A stretch of DNA of 64,000 nt, taken from Albibacillus kandeliae (GTDB lineage: Bacteria; Pseudomonadota; Alphaproteobacteria; Rhodobacterales; Rhodobacteraceae). Positions 26,167 to 35,680 of this stretch are shown here, piece after piece. The first letter of the stretch is position 1; each line of letters starts with the position of its first letter. The notes under the pieces are model-generated. The model was given only the letters and a program-made list of their open reading frames with translations. It had not been told where the DNA came from and did not search any database. Location of the stretch: NCBI RefSeq assembly GCF_003116585.1, contig NZ_QEHM01000014.1, positions 1 through 64,000 on the forward strand. Reading direction: 5' to 3'. A program made the translations under genes and the position numbers.

Positions 26167-26202
26167 TCATGCCTCGGCGTCGGGGGAGTCGCCGGGGCAT
26201 GA
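26167..26202 (+). terminator. Weak hairpin after the HtrA gene
   Basis: An imperfect stem with TCATGCC-CGGCG paired to CGCCG-GGCATGA, followed by TTAACG. It precedes the much stronger hairpin at 26224-26268. An additional GC-rich imperfect stem lies at 26114-26146. Confidence 0.35.
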
Positions 26203-26223
26203 TTAACGATCCCAATCTCCCCC

Positions 26224-26268
26224 TGCCGCGCGCTGCAGCCCCCTCATTCCGCAGCGCGCGGCATTTTT
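26224..26268 (+). terminator. Strong Rho-independent terminator
   Basis: A 13-bp perfect GC-rich stem (26224-26236 with 26251-26263), a 14-nt loop and a TTTTT tract. It ends transcription from the HtrA gene before the convergent Lrp-type regulator. Confidence 0.9.
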
Positions 26269-26309
26269 GCTGAAGGTGCGGTGTAACGAGTGGAGGGGGC
26301 GCCTTTTCC

Positions 26310-26762
26310 CTACCGTTTGAGCTCGCGCAGGATCACGTTGGTTTGGGCAGAACTGACCGCCGGAAGGCGGAACAGGACCTCTTCTAGAAAGGTGTTGTAG
26401 GCGGCGATATCGCGGCAGCGGACGCGGATGTGATAGTCGGCCTGCCCCGTGGTCGCGAAGCATTCCTGCACTTCCGGGCAGAGCACCACCGAGCGGTTGA
26501 AGTTGCGCACGCCCTCGGGGTCATGGCGCACCAGCTGGACATGGATCACGGCGTGGAACCCCTGCCCCATCTTCGCGTGGTTCAGCACGGCACCGTAGCG
26601 CTCTATGATCCCTTCCTCTTCGAAAGCCCGGATGCGGCGCCAGCAGGCCGAGGTCGACATGCCCACCTTCTCCGCCAGTTCCGCGTTGGTCTGGCGGGAG
26701 TCCTGCTCCAGCAGGGCAAGCAGTTTGAGATCCTTGTCATCGAGCTCCATGTGGTAGTTCAT
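26310..26762 (-). CDS. Lrp/AsnC-family transcriptional regulator
   Basis: A 150-residue regulator with an N-terminal helix-turn-helix (TNAELAEKVGMSTSACWRRI) and a C-terminal RAM/AsnC ligand domain (QECFATTGQADYHIRVRCRD, then the ALE/NTFLEEVLFRLPAV helix). It is divergently transcribed from the indolepyruvate:ferredoxin oxidoreductase gene with a 119-bp shared intergenic stretch that includes an AT-rich patch (26779-26801), an arrangement typical of amino-acid-responsive control of the adjoining catabolic gene. An aromatic or branched amino acid is the likely effector (inference). Confidence 0.9.
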   Translation of the reverse strand: MNYHMELDDKDLKLLALLEQDSRQTNAELAEKVGMSTSACWRRIRAFEEEGIIERYGAVLNHAKMGQGFHAVIHVQLVRHDPEGVRNFNRSVVLCPEVQECFATTGQADYHIRVRCRDIAAYNTFLEEVLFRLPAVSSAQTNVILRELKR

Positions 26763-26881
26763 ACCAAGATCAGTACCTCAAATGAACCAAAATTTCACAA
26801 TTGACCGATCTCGAGCAAAAGCGGACACCGTTTTCCGGCGGCTCTGCGGTATCCTGACGGAAAGCCAGCAGTGAGTGAGCC

Positions 26882-29800
26882 ATGTCCGAACCAAACCCGT
26901 CCTTCGCCGCCTACCAGCTTTCCGACCGTTACGACCTGACCAAGGGGCGCGTGTTCCTGACCGGGACGCAGGCGCTGGTGCGGATCATGCTGGATCAGGC
27001 ACGACGGGACCGCGCGGCAGGGCTCAACAGCGCAGGTTTCGTGTCGGGCTACCGCGGCTCGCCGCTGGGCGGTCTCGACCTCGAGATGTGGCGCGAGAAA
27101 AAGCGGATCGCGGCCGAGGAGATCACCTTCATGCCTGCGGTGAACGAGGACCTTGGCGCCACTGCGGTTCTTGGCGCGCAACAGGCGGTTCTGTCGCCCG
27201 ACTGCGAGGTCGAGGGCATCTTTTCCATGTGGTACGGCAAGGGCCCCGGCGTCGACCGTTCGGGCGACGCGCTGCGCCACGGCAATGCCTACGGCTCCTC
27301 GCCCAAGGGCGGCGTGCTGGTCGTCGCGGGCGACGATCACGGCTGTGTCTCCTCCTCGATGCCGCACCAGTCGGACGTGGCCTTCATGTCGTGGTTCATG
27401 CCGACGCTGAACCCGGCGAGCATCGACGAATACCTGAGCTTTGGCGAATACGGCATCGCCCTTTCGCGCTTCTCGGGCACTTGGGTCGGGTTCAAGGCGA
27501 TCTCCGAAACGGTGGAATCGGGCCGCTCGGTTGAGCTGCCAGCCGACCGCACCTTTGCTCTTCCCGAATTCGCCACGCCTCCGGGCGGGCTGCACATCCG
27601 CGGATCGGACCTGCCCAGCGCCGAGATCGAGCTGCGGATCGGGCACAAGCTGCGTGCGGTGGAAGCCTTCGTCGAAGCCAACCCGATCGACCGCACCATC
27701 TACGACATTCCGGATGCCACCTATGGCTTCGTCACCACCGGCAAGGGGCACCTCGACCTGATGGAGGCGCTGCGCCTGCTGGGGCTGGACGAGGCGGAGT
27801 GCCGGCGCCTTGGCATCGACATCTACAAGGTCGGGATGGTCTGGCCGCTGGCCCGGCGCGACGCGCTGGAGTTCGTGAAGGAAAAGCGCGAGGTCCTCGT
27901 TGTCGAGGAGAAACGCGGGATCATCGAGAGCCAGTTCAAGGAGTATTTCTATGACTGGCCGGGCCACAAGCCCGAGAAGATGGTCGGCAAGCATGACGCC
28001 GCCGCGACCCGTGATCTGGTGCCGTGGGTGGGAGAACTGCACCCCCTGCAACTGGTCCCCATCGTGGCCGAGCGGCTGCACAGCTTCTTTCCGGACGAGA
28101 ATTTCCCGGCCCGCGCCGCCGCGCTGACCGAAGTGAAACCGCCGGTGCTGAACGTGCCGGGCGCGACACGGACGCCCTATTTCTGCTCTGGCTGCCCGCA
28201 CAACACCTCGACCCGCGTGCCCGAAGGCAGCACCGCCATGAGCGGGATCGGCTGCCACGTCATGGCAAGCTGGATGAACCGCTCGACCGGCGGGTTTGCC
28301 CAGATGGGCGGCGAAGGCGTGCCCACCGCCGTCGCGCAGATGTTCAACGGCGGCAAGCACGTGTTCCAGAACCTCGGCGAAGGCACGTGGTATCACTCCG
28401 GGTCGATGGCAATCCGGCAGGCCGTGGCGGTAAAGGCCAACATCACCTACAAGGTGCTCTACAACGACGCCGTGGCGATGACCGGCGGCCAGCCGGTGGA
28501 CGGGCCCGTCTCGGTCCACGGCATCGCATGGAACGCGCGGGCCGAGGGTGTCGAGCGCATCGCGCTGGTCAGCGACAACATCGGCAAGTTCACCCAAGAG
28601 GATTTCCCGCCGGGAACCTCGTTCCACCCTCGCGAGGATCTCGACCCGGTGCAGCGCGAACTGCGCGAGGTGAAGGGCGTCTCGGTCCTGATCTACGAAC
28701 AGACCTGCGCCACCGAGAAGCGCCGCCGCCGCAAGCGTGGCACGATGGAAGACCCGGACCGCTTTGCCGTGATCAACGAACTGGTCTGCGAGGGCTGCGG
28801 CGATTGTTCGGTCGCCTCCAACTGCCTGAGCGTGGAGCCGGTCGAAACCGAGTTCGGCCGCAAGCGTCGGATCAACCAGAACACCTGCAACAAGGATTTC
28901 TCCTGCGTGCAGGGCTTCTGCCCCAGTTTTGTCACCGTCTCCGGCGTGCAACGGCGCAAGAAGTCGGGCGCCGAGCTCGACCTCGCCGCGCTGACCGCCG
29001 GGCTGGCTGCGCCGGTCCTGCCGTCGCTCGACCGTCCCTTCGATCTGCTGGTAACCGGCGTGGGCGGCACCGGCGTGGTGACCGTCGGCGCGCTGATCAC
29101 CATGGCGGCACACCTCGAAGGGCGCGGGGCCAGCGTTCTGGACTTCACCGGCTTCGCCCAGAAGTTCGGAACGGTGCTGAGCTACATCCGGCTGGGCGCC
29201 ACACCCGACGCGATCCATCAGGTGCGCATCGAGGAAGGCGCTGCCGATGCGGTGATTGGCTGCGACGTGGTGGTGTCCTCGGCTCCCAAGGCCTCGGTCC
29301 ATTACCGCCGTGGCAGCCGCATGGTGCTGAACACAGCCGCCATGCCCACTGGCGACCTGGTTCTGAACCGTGACGCCGACCTCAAGATCGGTCAGCGCGA
29401 AGAACTGATCGCCCGGACCGTGGGCGACGCGAACCTCTCTGCGCTCGACGCCAACAAGGCCGCCGAGCGGCTGATGGGCGACAGCGTCTTCGCCAACGTG
29501 ATGATGCTGGGCTACGCTTGGCAGAAGGGCCTGGTGCCGGTCAGCGAGCTGGCGCTGAAGCAGGCGATCCTGCTGAACGGCGTGGCAGTCGAGAAGAACG
29601 CCCGCGCCTTCGACCTTGGCCGCGTCATGGCCGAGACCCCCGAGGCGCTGCCGATGGAGGAGAAGCCGAAGGCCGAAACGCTCGACGAAGCCGTCCAGCG
29701 GCGCGCGGCCTTCCTGACCGACTATCAGGACGCGGCCTATGCCGGGCGCTTTGTCGCACGTATCGAGAAGTTGCGCGGCGCCCTGCCCGGCGACCGGGAA

Positions 29801-30286
29801 GACCTCGTGCGTCAGGCGGCGGTCTCTCTGTTCCGCCTGATGGCCTACAAGGACGAGTACGAGGTGGCGCGCCTGATGACGCAGACCGGCTTCGAAGATC
29901 GGCTGAAGCAGGATTTCGAGGGGGACATGAAGGTCCATTATCACATGGCGCCGCCGTTCCTGCCGTCGAAGAAGGACGCGCGTGGACGCCCGGTGAAGAA
30001 GACCTTTGGCGGCTGGATGACCCCGGTTCTTGGCGCGATGACGCGGTTCAAGGGGTTGCGCGGCACGGCCTTCGACCCCTTCGGCTATACCGTCGACCGC
30101 AAGCTCGATCGTGATCTCATCGACTGGTACCTGCAGGCGCTGGATAAGCTGGAGGGTGGATACGAGGCCCTGTCAGACGAGCAACGGATGCTGCTGGCCA
30201 CCGCCCCGCAGGAGATCCGCGGCTATGGCCCGGTGCGCGAAACGGCGGCCGAGGAGGTCCGCAAACGGGTGGCCACCATCGCCTGA
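26882..30286 (+). CDS. Indolepyruvate ferredoxin oxidoreductase, fused alpha-beta form
   Basis: Decarboxylates aryl pyruvates formed by transamination of aromatic amino acids, producing aryl-acetyl-CoA and reduced ferredoxin or similar. The 1134-residue protein fuses the IorA-like TPP part (FVSGYRGSPLGGLDLEMW near the N terminus; the TPP-binding GIGCHVMASW and MGGEGVP region at about residue 455-480) to an IorB-like gamma domain (LLVTGVGGTGVVTVGALI, about residue 722). Between them lies a cysteine cluster (CEGCGDCSVASNC from about residue 636, then CNKDFSCVQGFC), presumably Fe-S. No ferredoxin is adjacent. The Lrp gene is divergent. Confidence 0.92.
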   Translation: MSEPNPSFAAYQLSDRYDLTKGRVFLTGTQALVRIMLDQARRDRAAGLNSAGFVSGYRGSPLGGLDLEMWREKKRIAAEEITFMPAVNEDLGATAVLGAQQAVLSPDCEVEGIFSMWYGKGPGVDRSGDALRHGNAYGSSPKGGVLVVAGDDHGCVSSSMPHQSDVAFMSWFMPTLNPASIDEYLSFGEYGIALSRFSGTWVGFKAISETVESGRSVELPADRTFALPEFATPPGGLHIRGSDLPSAEIELRIGHKLRAVEAFVEANPIDRTIYDIPDATYGFVTTGKGHLDLMEALRLLGLDEAECRRLGIDIYKVGMVWPLARRDALEFVKEKREVLVVEEKRGIIESQFKEYFYDWPGHKPEKMVGKHDAAATRDLVPWVGELHPLQLVPIVAERLHSFFPDENFPARAAALTEVKPPVLNVPGATRTPYFCSGCPHNTSTRVPEGSTAMSGIGCHVMASWMNRSTGGFAQMGGEGVPTAVAQMFNGGKHVFQNLGEGTWYHSGSMAIRQAVAVKANITYKVLYNDAVAMTGGQPVDGPVSVHGIAWNARAEGVERIALVSDNIGKFTQEDFPPGTSFHPREDLDPVQRELREVKGVSVLIYEQTCATEKRRRRKRGTMEDPDRFAVINELVCEGCGDCSVASNCLSVEPVETEFGRKRRINQNTCNKDFSCVQGFCPSFVTVSGVQRRKKSGAELDLAALTAGLAAPVLPSLDRPFDLLVTGVGGTGVVTVGALITMAAHLEGRGASVLDFTGFAQKFGTVLSYIRLGATPDAIHQVRIEEGAADAVIGCDVVVSSAPKASVHYRRGSRMVLNTAAMPTGDLVLNRDADLKIGQREELIARTVGDANLSALDANKAAERLMGDSVFANVMMLGYAWQKGLVPVSELALKQAILLNGVAVEKNARAFDLGRVMAETPEALPMEEKPKAETLDEAVQRRAAFLTDYQDAAYAGRFVARIEKLRGALPGDREDLVRQAAVSLFRLMAYKDEYEVARLMTQTGFEDRLKQDFEGDMKVHYHMAPPFLPSKKDARGRPVKKTFGGWMTPVLGAMTRFKGLRGTAFDPFGYTVDRKLDRDLIDWYLQALDKLEGGYEALSDEQRMLLATAPQEIRGYGPVRETAAEEVRKRVATIA

Positions 30287-30304
30287 GCTGAACCTTCCCG
30301 CGGG

Positions 30305-30332
30305 GGAAGCGGCTTGCGTCCCAGCCGCTTCC
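30305..30332 (+). terminator. Hairpin between the oxidoreductase gene and cueR
   Basis: A 10-bp perfect stem (30305-30314 with 30323-30332) with an 8-nt loop, 18 bases after the oxidoreductase stop. No T-tract follows. The left arm overlaps a CTTCCC-GCGG-GGGAAG palindrome (30294-30309) that resembles, with one base less spacing, a CueR-type operator. Confidence 0.45.
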
Positions 30333-30370
30333 TACCCACATTGGCCGGGAAAGACGCGCAGGAGGAAGGC

Positions 30371-30766
30371 ATGAATATCGGAGAAGTGGCCGACCGGTCG
30401 GGGCTGCCGGCGAAGACGATCCGCTATTACGAGGATATCGGTCTGATCAAGCCGCTGCGCGACGTGAACGGCTATCGCGCCTTCCGGCAGAGCGACCTGC
30501 ACAAGCTGGCCTTCCTTGGCCGGGCGCGCAAGCTGGGCTTTTCCATCGAGGATTGCCGCAACCTGCTTCACCTTTACGAGGACGATACCCGCACTTCTGC
30601 CGAGGTGAAGGAAATCGCCAAGGGCCACCTTGCCGAGATCGAGGAGCGCATCTCGGACCTTGTCGAGATGCGCAACACCTTGTCGACGCTGGTGCGCTGC
30701 TGCGCCGGGGATGACCGGCCCGACTGCCCGATCCTCGAGTCGCTGGCGGAAACCCCGGAGAACTGA
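30371..30766 (+). CDS. cueR: Cu(I)-responsive MerR-family regulator
   Basis: A 131-residue MerR protein that senses Cu(I)/Ag(I) and activates copper efflux promoters by twisting the DNA. It has the winged helix (MNIGEVADRSGLPAKTIRYYEDIGLI), a dimerisation coiled coil, and the metal loop with Cys111 and Cys119 in CCAGDDRPDCPI, the C-x7-C spacing of CueR. GGAGGAAGG precedes the ATG at 30371. No copper ATPase, chaperone or oxidase gene is nearby, so its targets are elsewhere. Confidence 0.9.
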   Translation: MNIGEVADRSGLPAKTIRYYEDIGLIKPLRDVNGYRAFRQSDLHKLAFLGRARKLGFSIEDCRNLLHLYEDDTRTSAEVKEIAKGHLAEIEERISDLVEMRNTLSTLVRCCAGDDRPDCPILESLAETPEN

Positions 30767-30811
30767 GGCCCCGGCCCGGATGTCCGGACCGGGACCACAA
30801 TCAGTTCAACC

Positions 30812-32470
30812 TCATGCCTCCCAGGTGACCTCTCCGCCGCAGAGGGTCAGCGCGGCCCGGGCGGTGCCGAGATCCTGCGGGGCGAGCGACTCGATGTCGT
30901 GGCTCATGACCACGATGTCGGCCAGCAATCCGGGGGCAAGCCGACCAAGACGGTTCTCGTCGAAGCCGGTATAGGCCCCGCCGACCGTGTAGTAGGACAG
31001 CGCCTGCATCAGCGAGGAGGCGTGCGAGGGGTGACCCTCCTTCCACGGTTTGCGCATCACTGCCGCCATCACGCCGCGCATCGGGTCGATGTCGGCCACC
31101 GGCCAATCCGAGGCAAAGGTGATCGGAACGCCCTCGTCACGCAGGTACTGGACCGGGAAGGACCAGGGCCAGCGCGCTTCGCCCACCTTGGCGGTCCACG
31201 GCAGGAACGGGAAGTCGAGCGCCAGCGGTGGGTGCTGCGGCTGCATCGACGCCACCACGCCCAGTTCCTTGAACCGATGCAGGTCTTCGGGGTTCAGGAC
31301 TTCGATGTGCTCGATCCGGTGACGCGAATCGCGCTTGCCGTTGGCCTTCTGCGCCGCCTCGTAGCCGTCGAGCACCCGGCGCACGGCAGCGTCGCCAATC
31401 GCGTGGACCGCGATCTGCAGGCCGTTCCGGTCAATCTCGATGGCCGCCGCGTTGAAACGTTCGGCGGTGTGCAGCGCCTCGCAGTTCTTGCCGTCGTCGG
31501 CATAGGGTTCGACCATGAAGGCGGTGCCGCTGTCGATCACGCCGTCCATGAACATCTTGACCCGGCCAGAGCGGAGCCGGTCCGACTTGTACTGACGGTT
31601 CATCTCGACCGCCTCTTCGATCATCGAGAGCGGCTTGGACGGGGTCAGGTGATAAGGAATCTCGGTCCGGCACAGCAGGTCGCCGCGATCTTCTAGGATC
31701 TTGAGCACTTCGAGCTGGTAGAAGTTGCCGTCCATGTTGTGGATCGAGGTGAATCCGTAGGACGCGCAGTATTTCAGACCGTCCAGCAGGATCTCGGCAT
31801 CTGCCGCGCGGCTGGCGGCGGTGGCGCCTTTCGGTTCGATCCCGGTCATGCCGGCGTTGTCGCGGCCCCCGTCGCTGTCCAGCGCCATTACGTGCTTGTA
31901 GGCTTCGAACTCCCTTAGTTCGCCCGAGGCCTTGCCGTCCTCGCCCATCACCACCTCGTTGCCCACCGGCACGTCCATCCCGTTGATCAGGCCCGCTTTT
32001 TCAAGCGCGAAGGTGTTGGCCCAAGCCGTGTGGTGATCCGGCGCGATCAGCACCAGCGGGCGGTCCGACACTGCCTTGTCCAGTTCGTGGCGGGTGATAT
32101 GCGTTCCCACGCCGAAGAGGTCGTAACCCGCCGATTTGCAGACCAGCAGCTCGGCATCCGGATTGGCGGCGGCATAGGCCTGCACCGCCTCGCAGAAGGC
32201 AGGAACGCCCCGGATCTTGTCGAGGTGGAGGAGCTTCAGGCCCAGCGAGCCGGGGAAGATATGCAGGTGCGATTCCACGAAGCCCGGGAGCACCGTCTTG
32301 CCCTGCGCGTCGAAGCGCCGGGTGTCGGGCCCGGCAAAGGCATCCATGTCCTCGCGGCTACCGACGCCCAGAATCATCGCCCCTCCGATGGCCACCGCCT
32401 CGGCGCGCGGACGGTCGGGATCCATCGTCAGAACGCGGGCGTTCTCGATGATCAGTGTCGCTTTTGACAT
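30812..32470 (-). CDS. Amidohydrolase of the YtcJ type
   Basis: A 552-residue metal-dependent hydrolase of the amidohydrolase superfamily. The N-terminal beta-sandwich piece (LIIENARVLTMDPDRP) is followed by VLPGFVESHLHIFPG with the first metal-binding His-x-His, a large insertion typical of YtcJ/NfdA-like exoenzymes, HAIGDAAVRRVLDGYE with a further histidine ligand, RIEHIEVLNPEDL, and the C-terminal aspartate region ITFASDWPVADIDP. Substrates in this group are varied N-substituted amides and formamides. It is divergent from the ABC transporter operon and may act on the same nutrient (inference from position). Confidence 0.85.
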   Translation of the reverse strand: MSKATLIIENARVLTMDPDRPRAEAVAIGGAMILGVGSREDMDAFAGPDTRRFDAQGKTVLPGFVESHLHIFPGSLGLKLLHLDKIRGVPAFCEAVQAYAAANPDAELLVCKSAGYDLFGVGTHITRHELDKAVSDRPLVLIAPDHHTAWANTFALEKAGLINGMDVPVGNEVVMGEDGKASGELREFEAYKHVMALDSDGGRDNAGMTGIEPKGATAASRAADAEILLDGLKYCASYGFTSIHNMDGNFYQLEVLKILEDRGDLLCRTEIPYHLTPSKPLSMIEEAVEMNRQYKSDRLRSGRVKMFMDGVIDSGTAFMVEPYADDGKNCEALHTAERFNAAAIEIDRNGLQIAVHAIGDAAVRRVLDGYEAAQKANGKRDSRHRIEHIEVLNPEDLHRFKELGVVASMQPQHPPLALDFPFLPWTAKVGEARWPWSFPVQYLRDEGVPITFASDWPVADIDPMRGVMAAVMRKPWKEGHPSHASSLMQALSYYTVGGAYTGFDENRLGRLAPGLLADIVVMSHDIESLAPQDLGTARAALTLCGGEVTWEA

Positions 32471-32600
32471 GAGTAGCTTCCTTGTTTTCCTGTTGGGACC
32501 AGCGTTTCGACGCGGCCGTTATCGCCCCTATCGGGTCCCCCGAAGGCGGCCCAAATTTAGGACAGGTGAATTTTGTTCGCTCAAAACTTGATCAAATTTC

Positions 32601-32630
32601 TTGAAAAACGGAAGACCCGGCGTCTACCCT
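32601..32630 (+). promoter_or_regulatory. Possible promoter of the ABC transporter operon
   Basis: TTGAAA (32601-32606), an 18-base spacer and TACCCT (32625-32630) give a weak sigma-70-like match 61 bases before the ATP-binding gene. A palindrome TTGATCAA (32588-32595) lies just upstream in the AT-rich centre of the 220-bp divergent region and could be an operator. Confidence 0.3.
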
Positions 32631-32690
32631 GAGTGAGAAAACGGAATCCGACGCACTTCATGCGCCGAGAAAAAAGCCGACGGGAGCCCC

Positions 32691-33809
32691 ATGAACGCAC
32701 TTCATTCCACCGCCGCCCCACCCTCGTCCGCAGCCGAACGCGAGACCGCGATCGAGGCGCGCGGGATCACCAAGATCTTCGGAGCCGCAAACGGGTTCAT
32801 GGCCCTCGACAACGTTTCCGTCGCGATCCGGCGGAACGAGTTCTTCACCCTCCTTGGTCCCTCCGGCTGCGGCAAGACCACCCTGCTGCGGGTGATCGCA
32901 GGGTTCGAGCCGCCGACCATGGGGGTACTCTCGCTGAACGGGCGCGACATCTCTCAACTGCCGCCCAACAAGCGCCCGGTGAACACCGTGTTCCAGAACT
33001 ACGCGCTGTTCCCGCACATGAGCGTCGCCAACAACATCGCCTTCGGTCTGGAGATGCTCGGCAAGTCAAAGTCCGAGATCAAGGACACGGTGACCGAGAT
33101 GCTCAAGCTGGTGCAGATGGAGCATCTGCGCTCGCGCCGGACCTCGGAACTCTCCGGCGGCCAGCAACAGCGCGTCGCCCTTGCCCGGGCGCTGGCTCCC
33201 AAGCCCGAGGTTCTGCTTCTGGACGAGCCGCTCAGCGCGCTGGATCTCAAGCTGCGCAAGGAAATGCAGATCGAATTGAAGCGTCTGCAGCACGAAACCG
33301 GGATCACCTTCATCTTCGTCACCCATGACCAGGAAGAAGCGCTGACCATGTCGGATCGAATCGCGGTGATGAGCGCGGGCAAGATCCTGCAAGTCGGTTC
33401 GCCGCGCGAGATCTACGCCAAACCGGCGGAGCGTTTCGTCGCCAACTTCATCGGCGAGTCGAACTTCCTGAACGCGACGCTAGCGGGCGACAGCGTCACG
33501 CTGGACGCCGGCGGCCGCTTTACCGTGACCCCGCCCGAGGGCGTGGCGGACGGCGAGGTCAGCGTGCTGGTCCGCCCCGAACACGCCAGCGTCCGCGCGG
33601 GCGAGCCGGGTGCCGGTGAGCTGGCGGTCACGGTCGAAACCATCGTCTACTCGGGTGACGCAACCACGCTGCACCTCAAGCTGGCCACCGGCGAAACCTT
33701 CAAGGCCAAGCAGCCGAACGCTCCCGCCGAGGCAGGCGTCCTGCCCGCCGAGGGAGACTCCGCCGCTCTAACCATCGCGCCCGGCGCGGTCACCGTTCTG
33801 AAGGACTAG
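32691..33809 (+). CDS. Polyamine-type ABC transporter ATP-binding protein
   Basis: The ATPase of a type I importer of the spermidine/putrescine (PotA) class. The 372-residue protein has Walker [10 protein letters not shown] (residues 56-64), the signature LSGGQQQRV, Walker [12 protein letters not shown], the switch histidine in FVTHDQEEA and a C-terminal TOBE domain. GGGAG lies before the ATG at 32691. It is the first gene of an operon with two permeases, a binding protein and two hydrolases. The transported compound may be an amide or polyamine rather than spermidine itself. Confidence 0.93.
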   Translation: MNALHSTAAPPSSAAERETAIEARGITKIFGAANGFMALDNVSVAIRRNEFFTLLGPSGCGKTTLLRVIAGFEPPTMGVLSLNGRDISQLPPNKRPVNTVFQNYALFPHMSVANNIAFGLEMLGKSKSEIKDTVTEMLKLVQMEHLRSRRTSELSGGQQQRVALARALAPKPEVLLLDEPLSALDLKLRKEMQIELKRLQHETGITFIFVTHDQEEALTMSDRIAVMSAGKILQVGSPREIYAKPAERFVANFIGESNFLNATLAGDSVTLDAGGRFTVTPPEGVADGEVSVLVRPEHASVRAGEPGAGELAVTVETIVYSGDATTLHLKLATGETFKAKQPNAPAEAGVLPAEGDSAALTIAPGAVTVLKD

Positions 33810-33812
33810 GAC

Positions 33813-34757
33813 ATGACCGACAGCGCACTCGCCTCCGAACCCGCCCCGGGCGCATTGGAAGCCCACGCCGCGCGGCAGGACTCCCGCAACCGCTGGCTGC
33901 TTTCACTTCCGGCACTTCTGATCATATTCCTGTTCGCCTCCGGCCCCCTGTTCGTGATGGTGATCTACTCGTTCCTGTCGCCGGGCGACTACGGCAACGT
34001 GAAGTGGGACTTTTCCACCGACGGCTGGGTAAACGTCCTGCTGCAACGCGACATCTTCGACGACACGCTGATGTGGGCGGATGCGCACCTGTCGATCTTC
34101 TGGCGCAGCCTGTCGCTCTCGCTGATCACCACGGTCCTGACGCTGATCTTCGGGGTGCCGACCGCGTGGTTCATCGCAACCCAGCGACCGGGCAAACGTG
34201 AATTCTGGCTTTTTCTCGTGACGGTTCCGTTCTGGACCAACCTGCTGGTGCGGACCATCGCCATTCAGGAACTGATCCGCGCCGAGGGGGTCATCAACAA
34301 CGTCCTGCTGGCCCTGCACATCATCGACGAGCCGTTGCAGATGATGTTCACCGATTTCGCCATCGGCTTCGGTATGACCTACGTCTACCTCCCGCTGATG
34401 GTGCTGCCGGTCTACGCTGCGGTCGAGAAGCTGGACTTCCGCCTGGTCGAAGCCGCCTACGACCTCTACGCCTCGCGCTGGACGGCGTTCCGGCGGGTTA
34501 TCCTGCCTTTGATCAAACCCGGGATCATTGCCGGTTCGATCCTCGTCTTCATTCCCTGCCTCGGCGCCTACGTCACCCCGCGCGTGCTGGGCGGCGGCAA
34601 GAACCTGATGTTCGGGAACCTGATCGAGCTCCAGTTCGGCGCTGGCCGTAACTGGCCCCTCGGGGCGGCGCTGTCGCTGACCCTGATGGCCATCGTGATG
34701 GTCGCGCTGATCTACTACGTGCGCATCACCTCGCGGGAGGAGAAGAAGGATGTCTGA
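33813..34757 (+). CDS. Polyamine-type ABC transporter permease (PotB-like)
   Basis: A 314-residue inner-membrane permease with six to seven predicted helices. The cytoplasmic coupling motif is VEAAYDLYASRWTAFRRVILPLIKPGII (the EAA loop), which meets the ATPase. A hydrophilic N terminus of about 25 residues precedes the first helix. It starts three bases after the ATP-binding gene and overlaps the second permease by eight bases. Confidence 0.92.
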   Translation: MTDSALASEPAPGALEAHAARQDSRNRWLLSLPALLIIFLFASGPLFVMVIYSFLSPGDYGNVKWDFSTDGWVNVLLQRDIFDDTLMWADAHLSIFWRSLSLSLITTVLTLIFGVPTAWFIATQRPGKREFWLFLVTVPFWTNLLVRTIAIQELIRAEGVINNVLLALHIIDEPLQMMFTDFAIGFGMTYVYLPLMVLPVYAAVEKLDFRLVEAAYDLYASRWTAFRRVILPLIKPGIIAGSILVFIPCLGAYVTPRVLGGGKNLMFGNLIELQFGAGRNWPLGAALSLTLMAIVMVALIYYVRITSREEKKDV

Positions 34758-35607
34758 GGCCAGCCTGACCACTGCCATCGTCGAAGAACGTGTGAAACCC
34801 GCCAAGCGCCGTCGCGCCTACAATGTGCGCCGCCTTCCCGGCTTTGCCCCGATTGCGTTGTTCACCTTCTTCGCGCTCTACGCGCCGCTCTCGATCCTCG
34901 TGTTCTATTCCTTCAACGCGGGCACCTCGCTCGCCATCTGGGAAGGGTTCTCGCTGCGCTGGTATCAGCAGGCGGCGAACAACGCGCAGGTGCTGGATGC
35001 GGCGGTGCGCTCGCTGCTGCTGGCTGCGGTTTCGGCCTCGGTTGCCAGTGTCGCCGCGACCATGGCGGCGCTCGCCACCACGCGGACCCGGCGGTTCAAG
35101 GGGCGCACGATGATCTACGCGCTGATCAACCAGCCGCTGATGGTGCCCGAGATCGTGACGGCGGTTGCCCTGCTGATCGTCTTTGCATGGATCAAGGTGG
35201 CGACCGGCTACACCGGGATGATCTACCTGATCGCGGCCCATACCGCCTTCTGCATTCCGTTCTGTTACCTGCCGATCCGTGCCCGGCTGGAGACCATGGA
35301 CGACACGCTGGAAGTTGCCGCGCGCGATCTCTACGCGCCACCGCTGAAGGTGCTGACTCGGGTGACCCTGCCGCTGCTCTGGCCGGGGATCATCGCGGGA
35401 TACATGCTCGCCTTCGTGATCTCGCTCGACGACGTGGTGATCACCGAATTCGTGAAATCCGCAGGCCAGGAAACTATCCCGACCTACATGCTGGGCCAGC
35501 TGCGCCGCGTGGTCACCCCCGAGGTCAACGCGATCTCGACCGTGATCCTCGTCGCCGGGGCCGTGCTGGTCACGCTGTTCTTCTGGATCAGCCGGGGACG
35601 CCGCTGA
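34750..35607 (+). CDS. Polyamine-type ABC transporter permease (PotC-like)
   Basis: A 285-residue second permease with six predicted helices. The EAA loop is [27 protein letters not shown], and the DDVVITEF segment after it is typical of PotC/PotI proteins. It overlaps the PotB-like gene by eight bases. A 73-base gap follows before the binding-protein gene. Confidence 0.92.
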   Translation: MSEASLTTAIVEERVKPAKRRRAYNVRRLPGFAPIALFTFFALYAPLSILVFYSFNAGTSLAIWEGFSLRWYQQAANNAQVLDAAVRSLLLAAVSASVASVAATMAALATTRTRRFKGRTMIYALINQPLMVPEIVTAVALLIVFAWIKVATGYTGMIYLIAAHTAFCIPFCYLPIRARLETMDDTLEVAARDLYAPPLKVLTRVTLPLLWPGIIAGYMLAFVISLDDVVITEFVKSAGQETIPTYMLGQLRRVVTPEVNAISTVILVAGAVLVTLFFWISRGRR

Positions 35608-35680
35608 TAGACTCTCGACACAACCGGTCACCAAGAAGCCGGACAACAAGACCAAGATCTCAACAAGGAGTGTAAACGAC

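Noticed and set aside
26795-29944. A 1049-codon open frame on the minus strand across the indolepyruvate oxidoreductase gene
   Set aside because: Same reason: antisense shadow with low-complexity composition and no ribosome-binding site.
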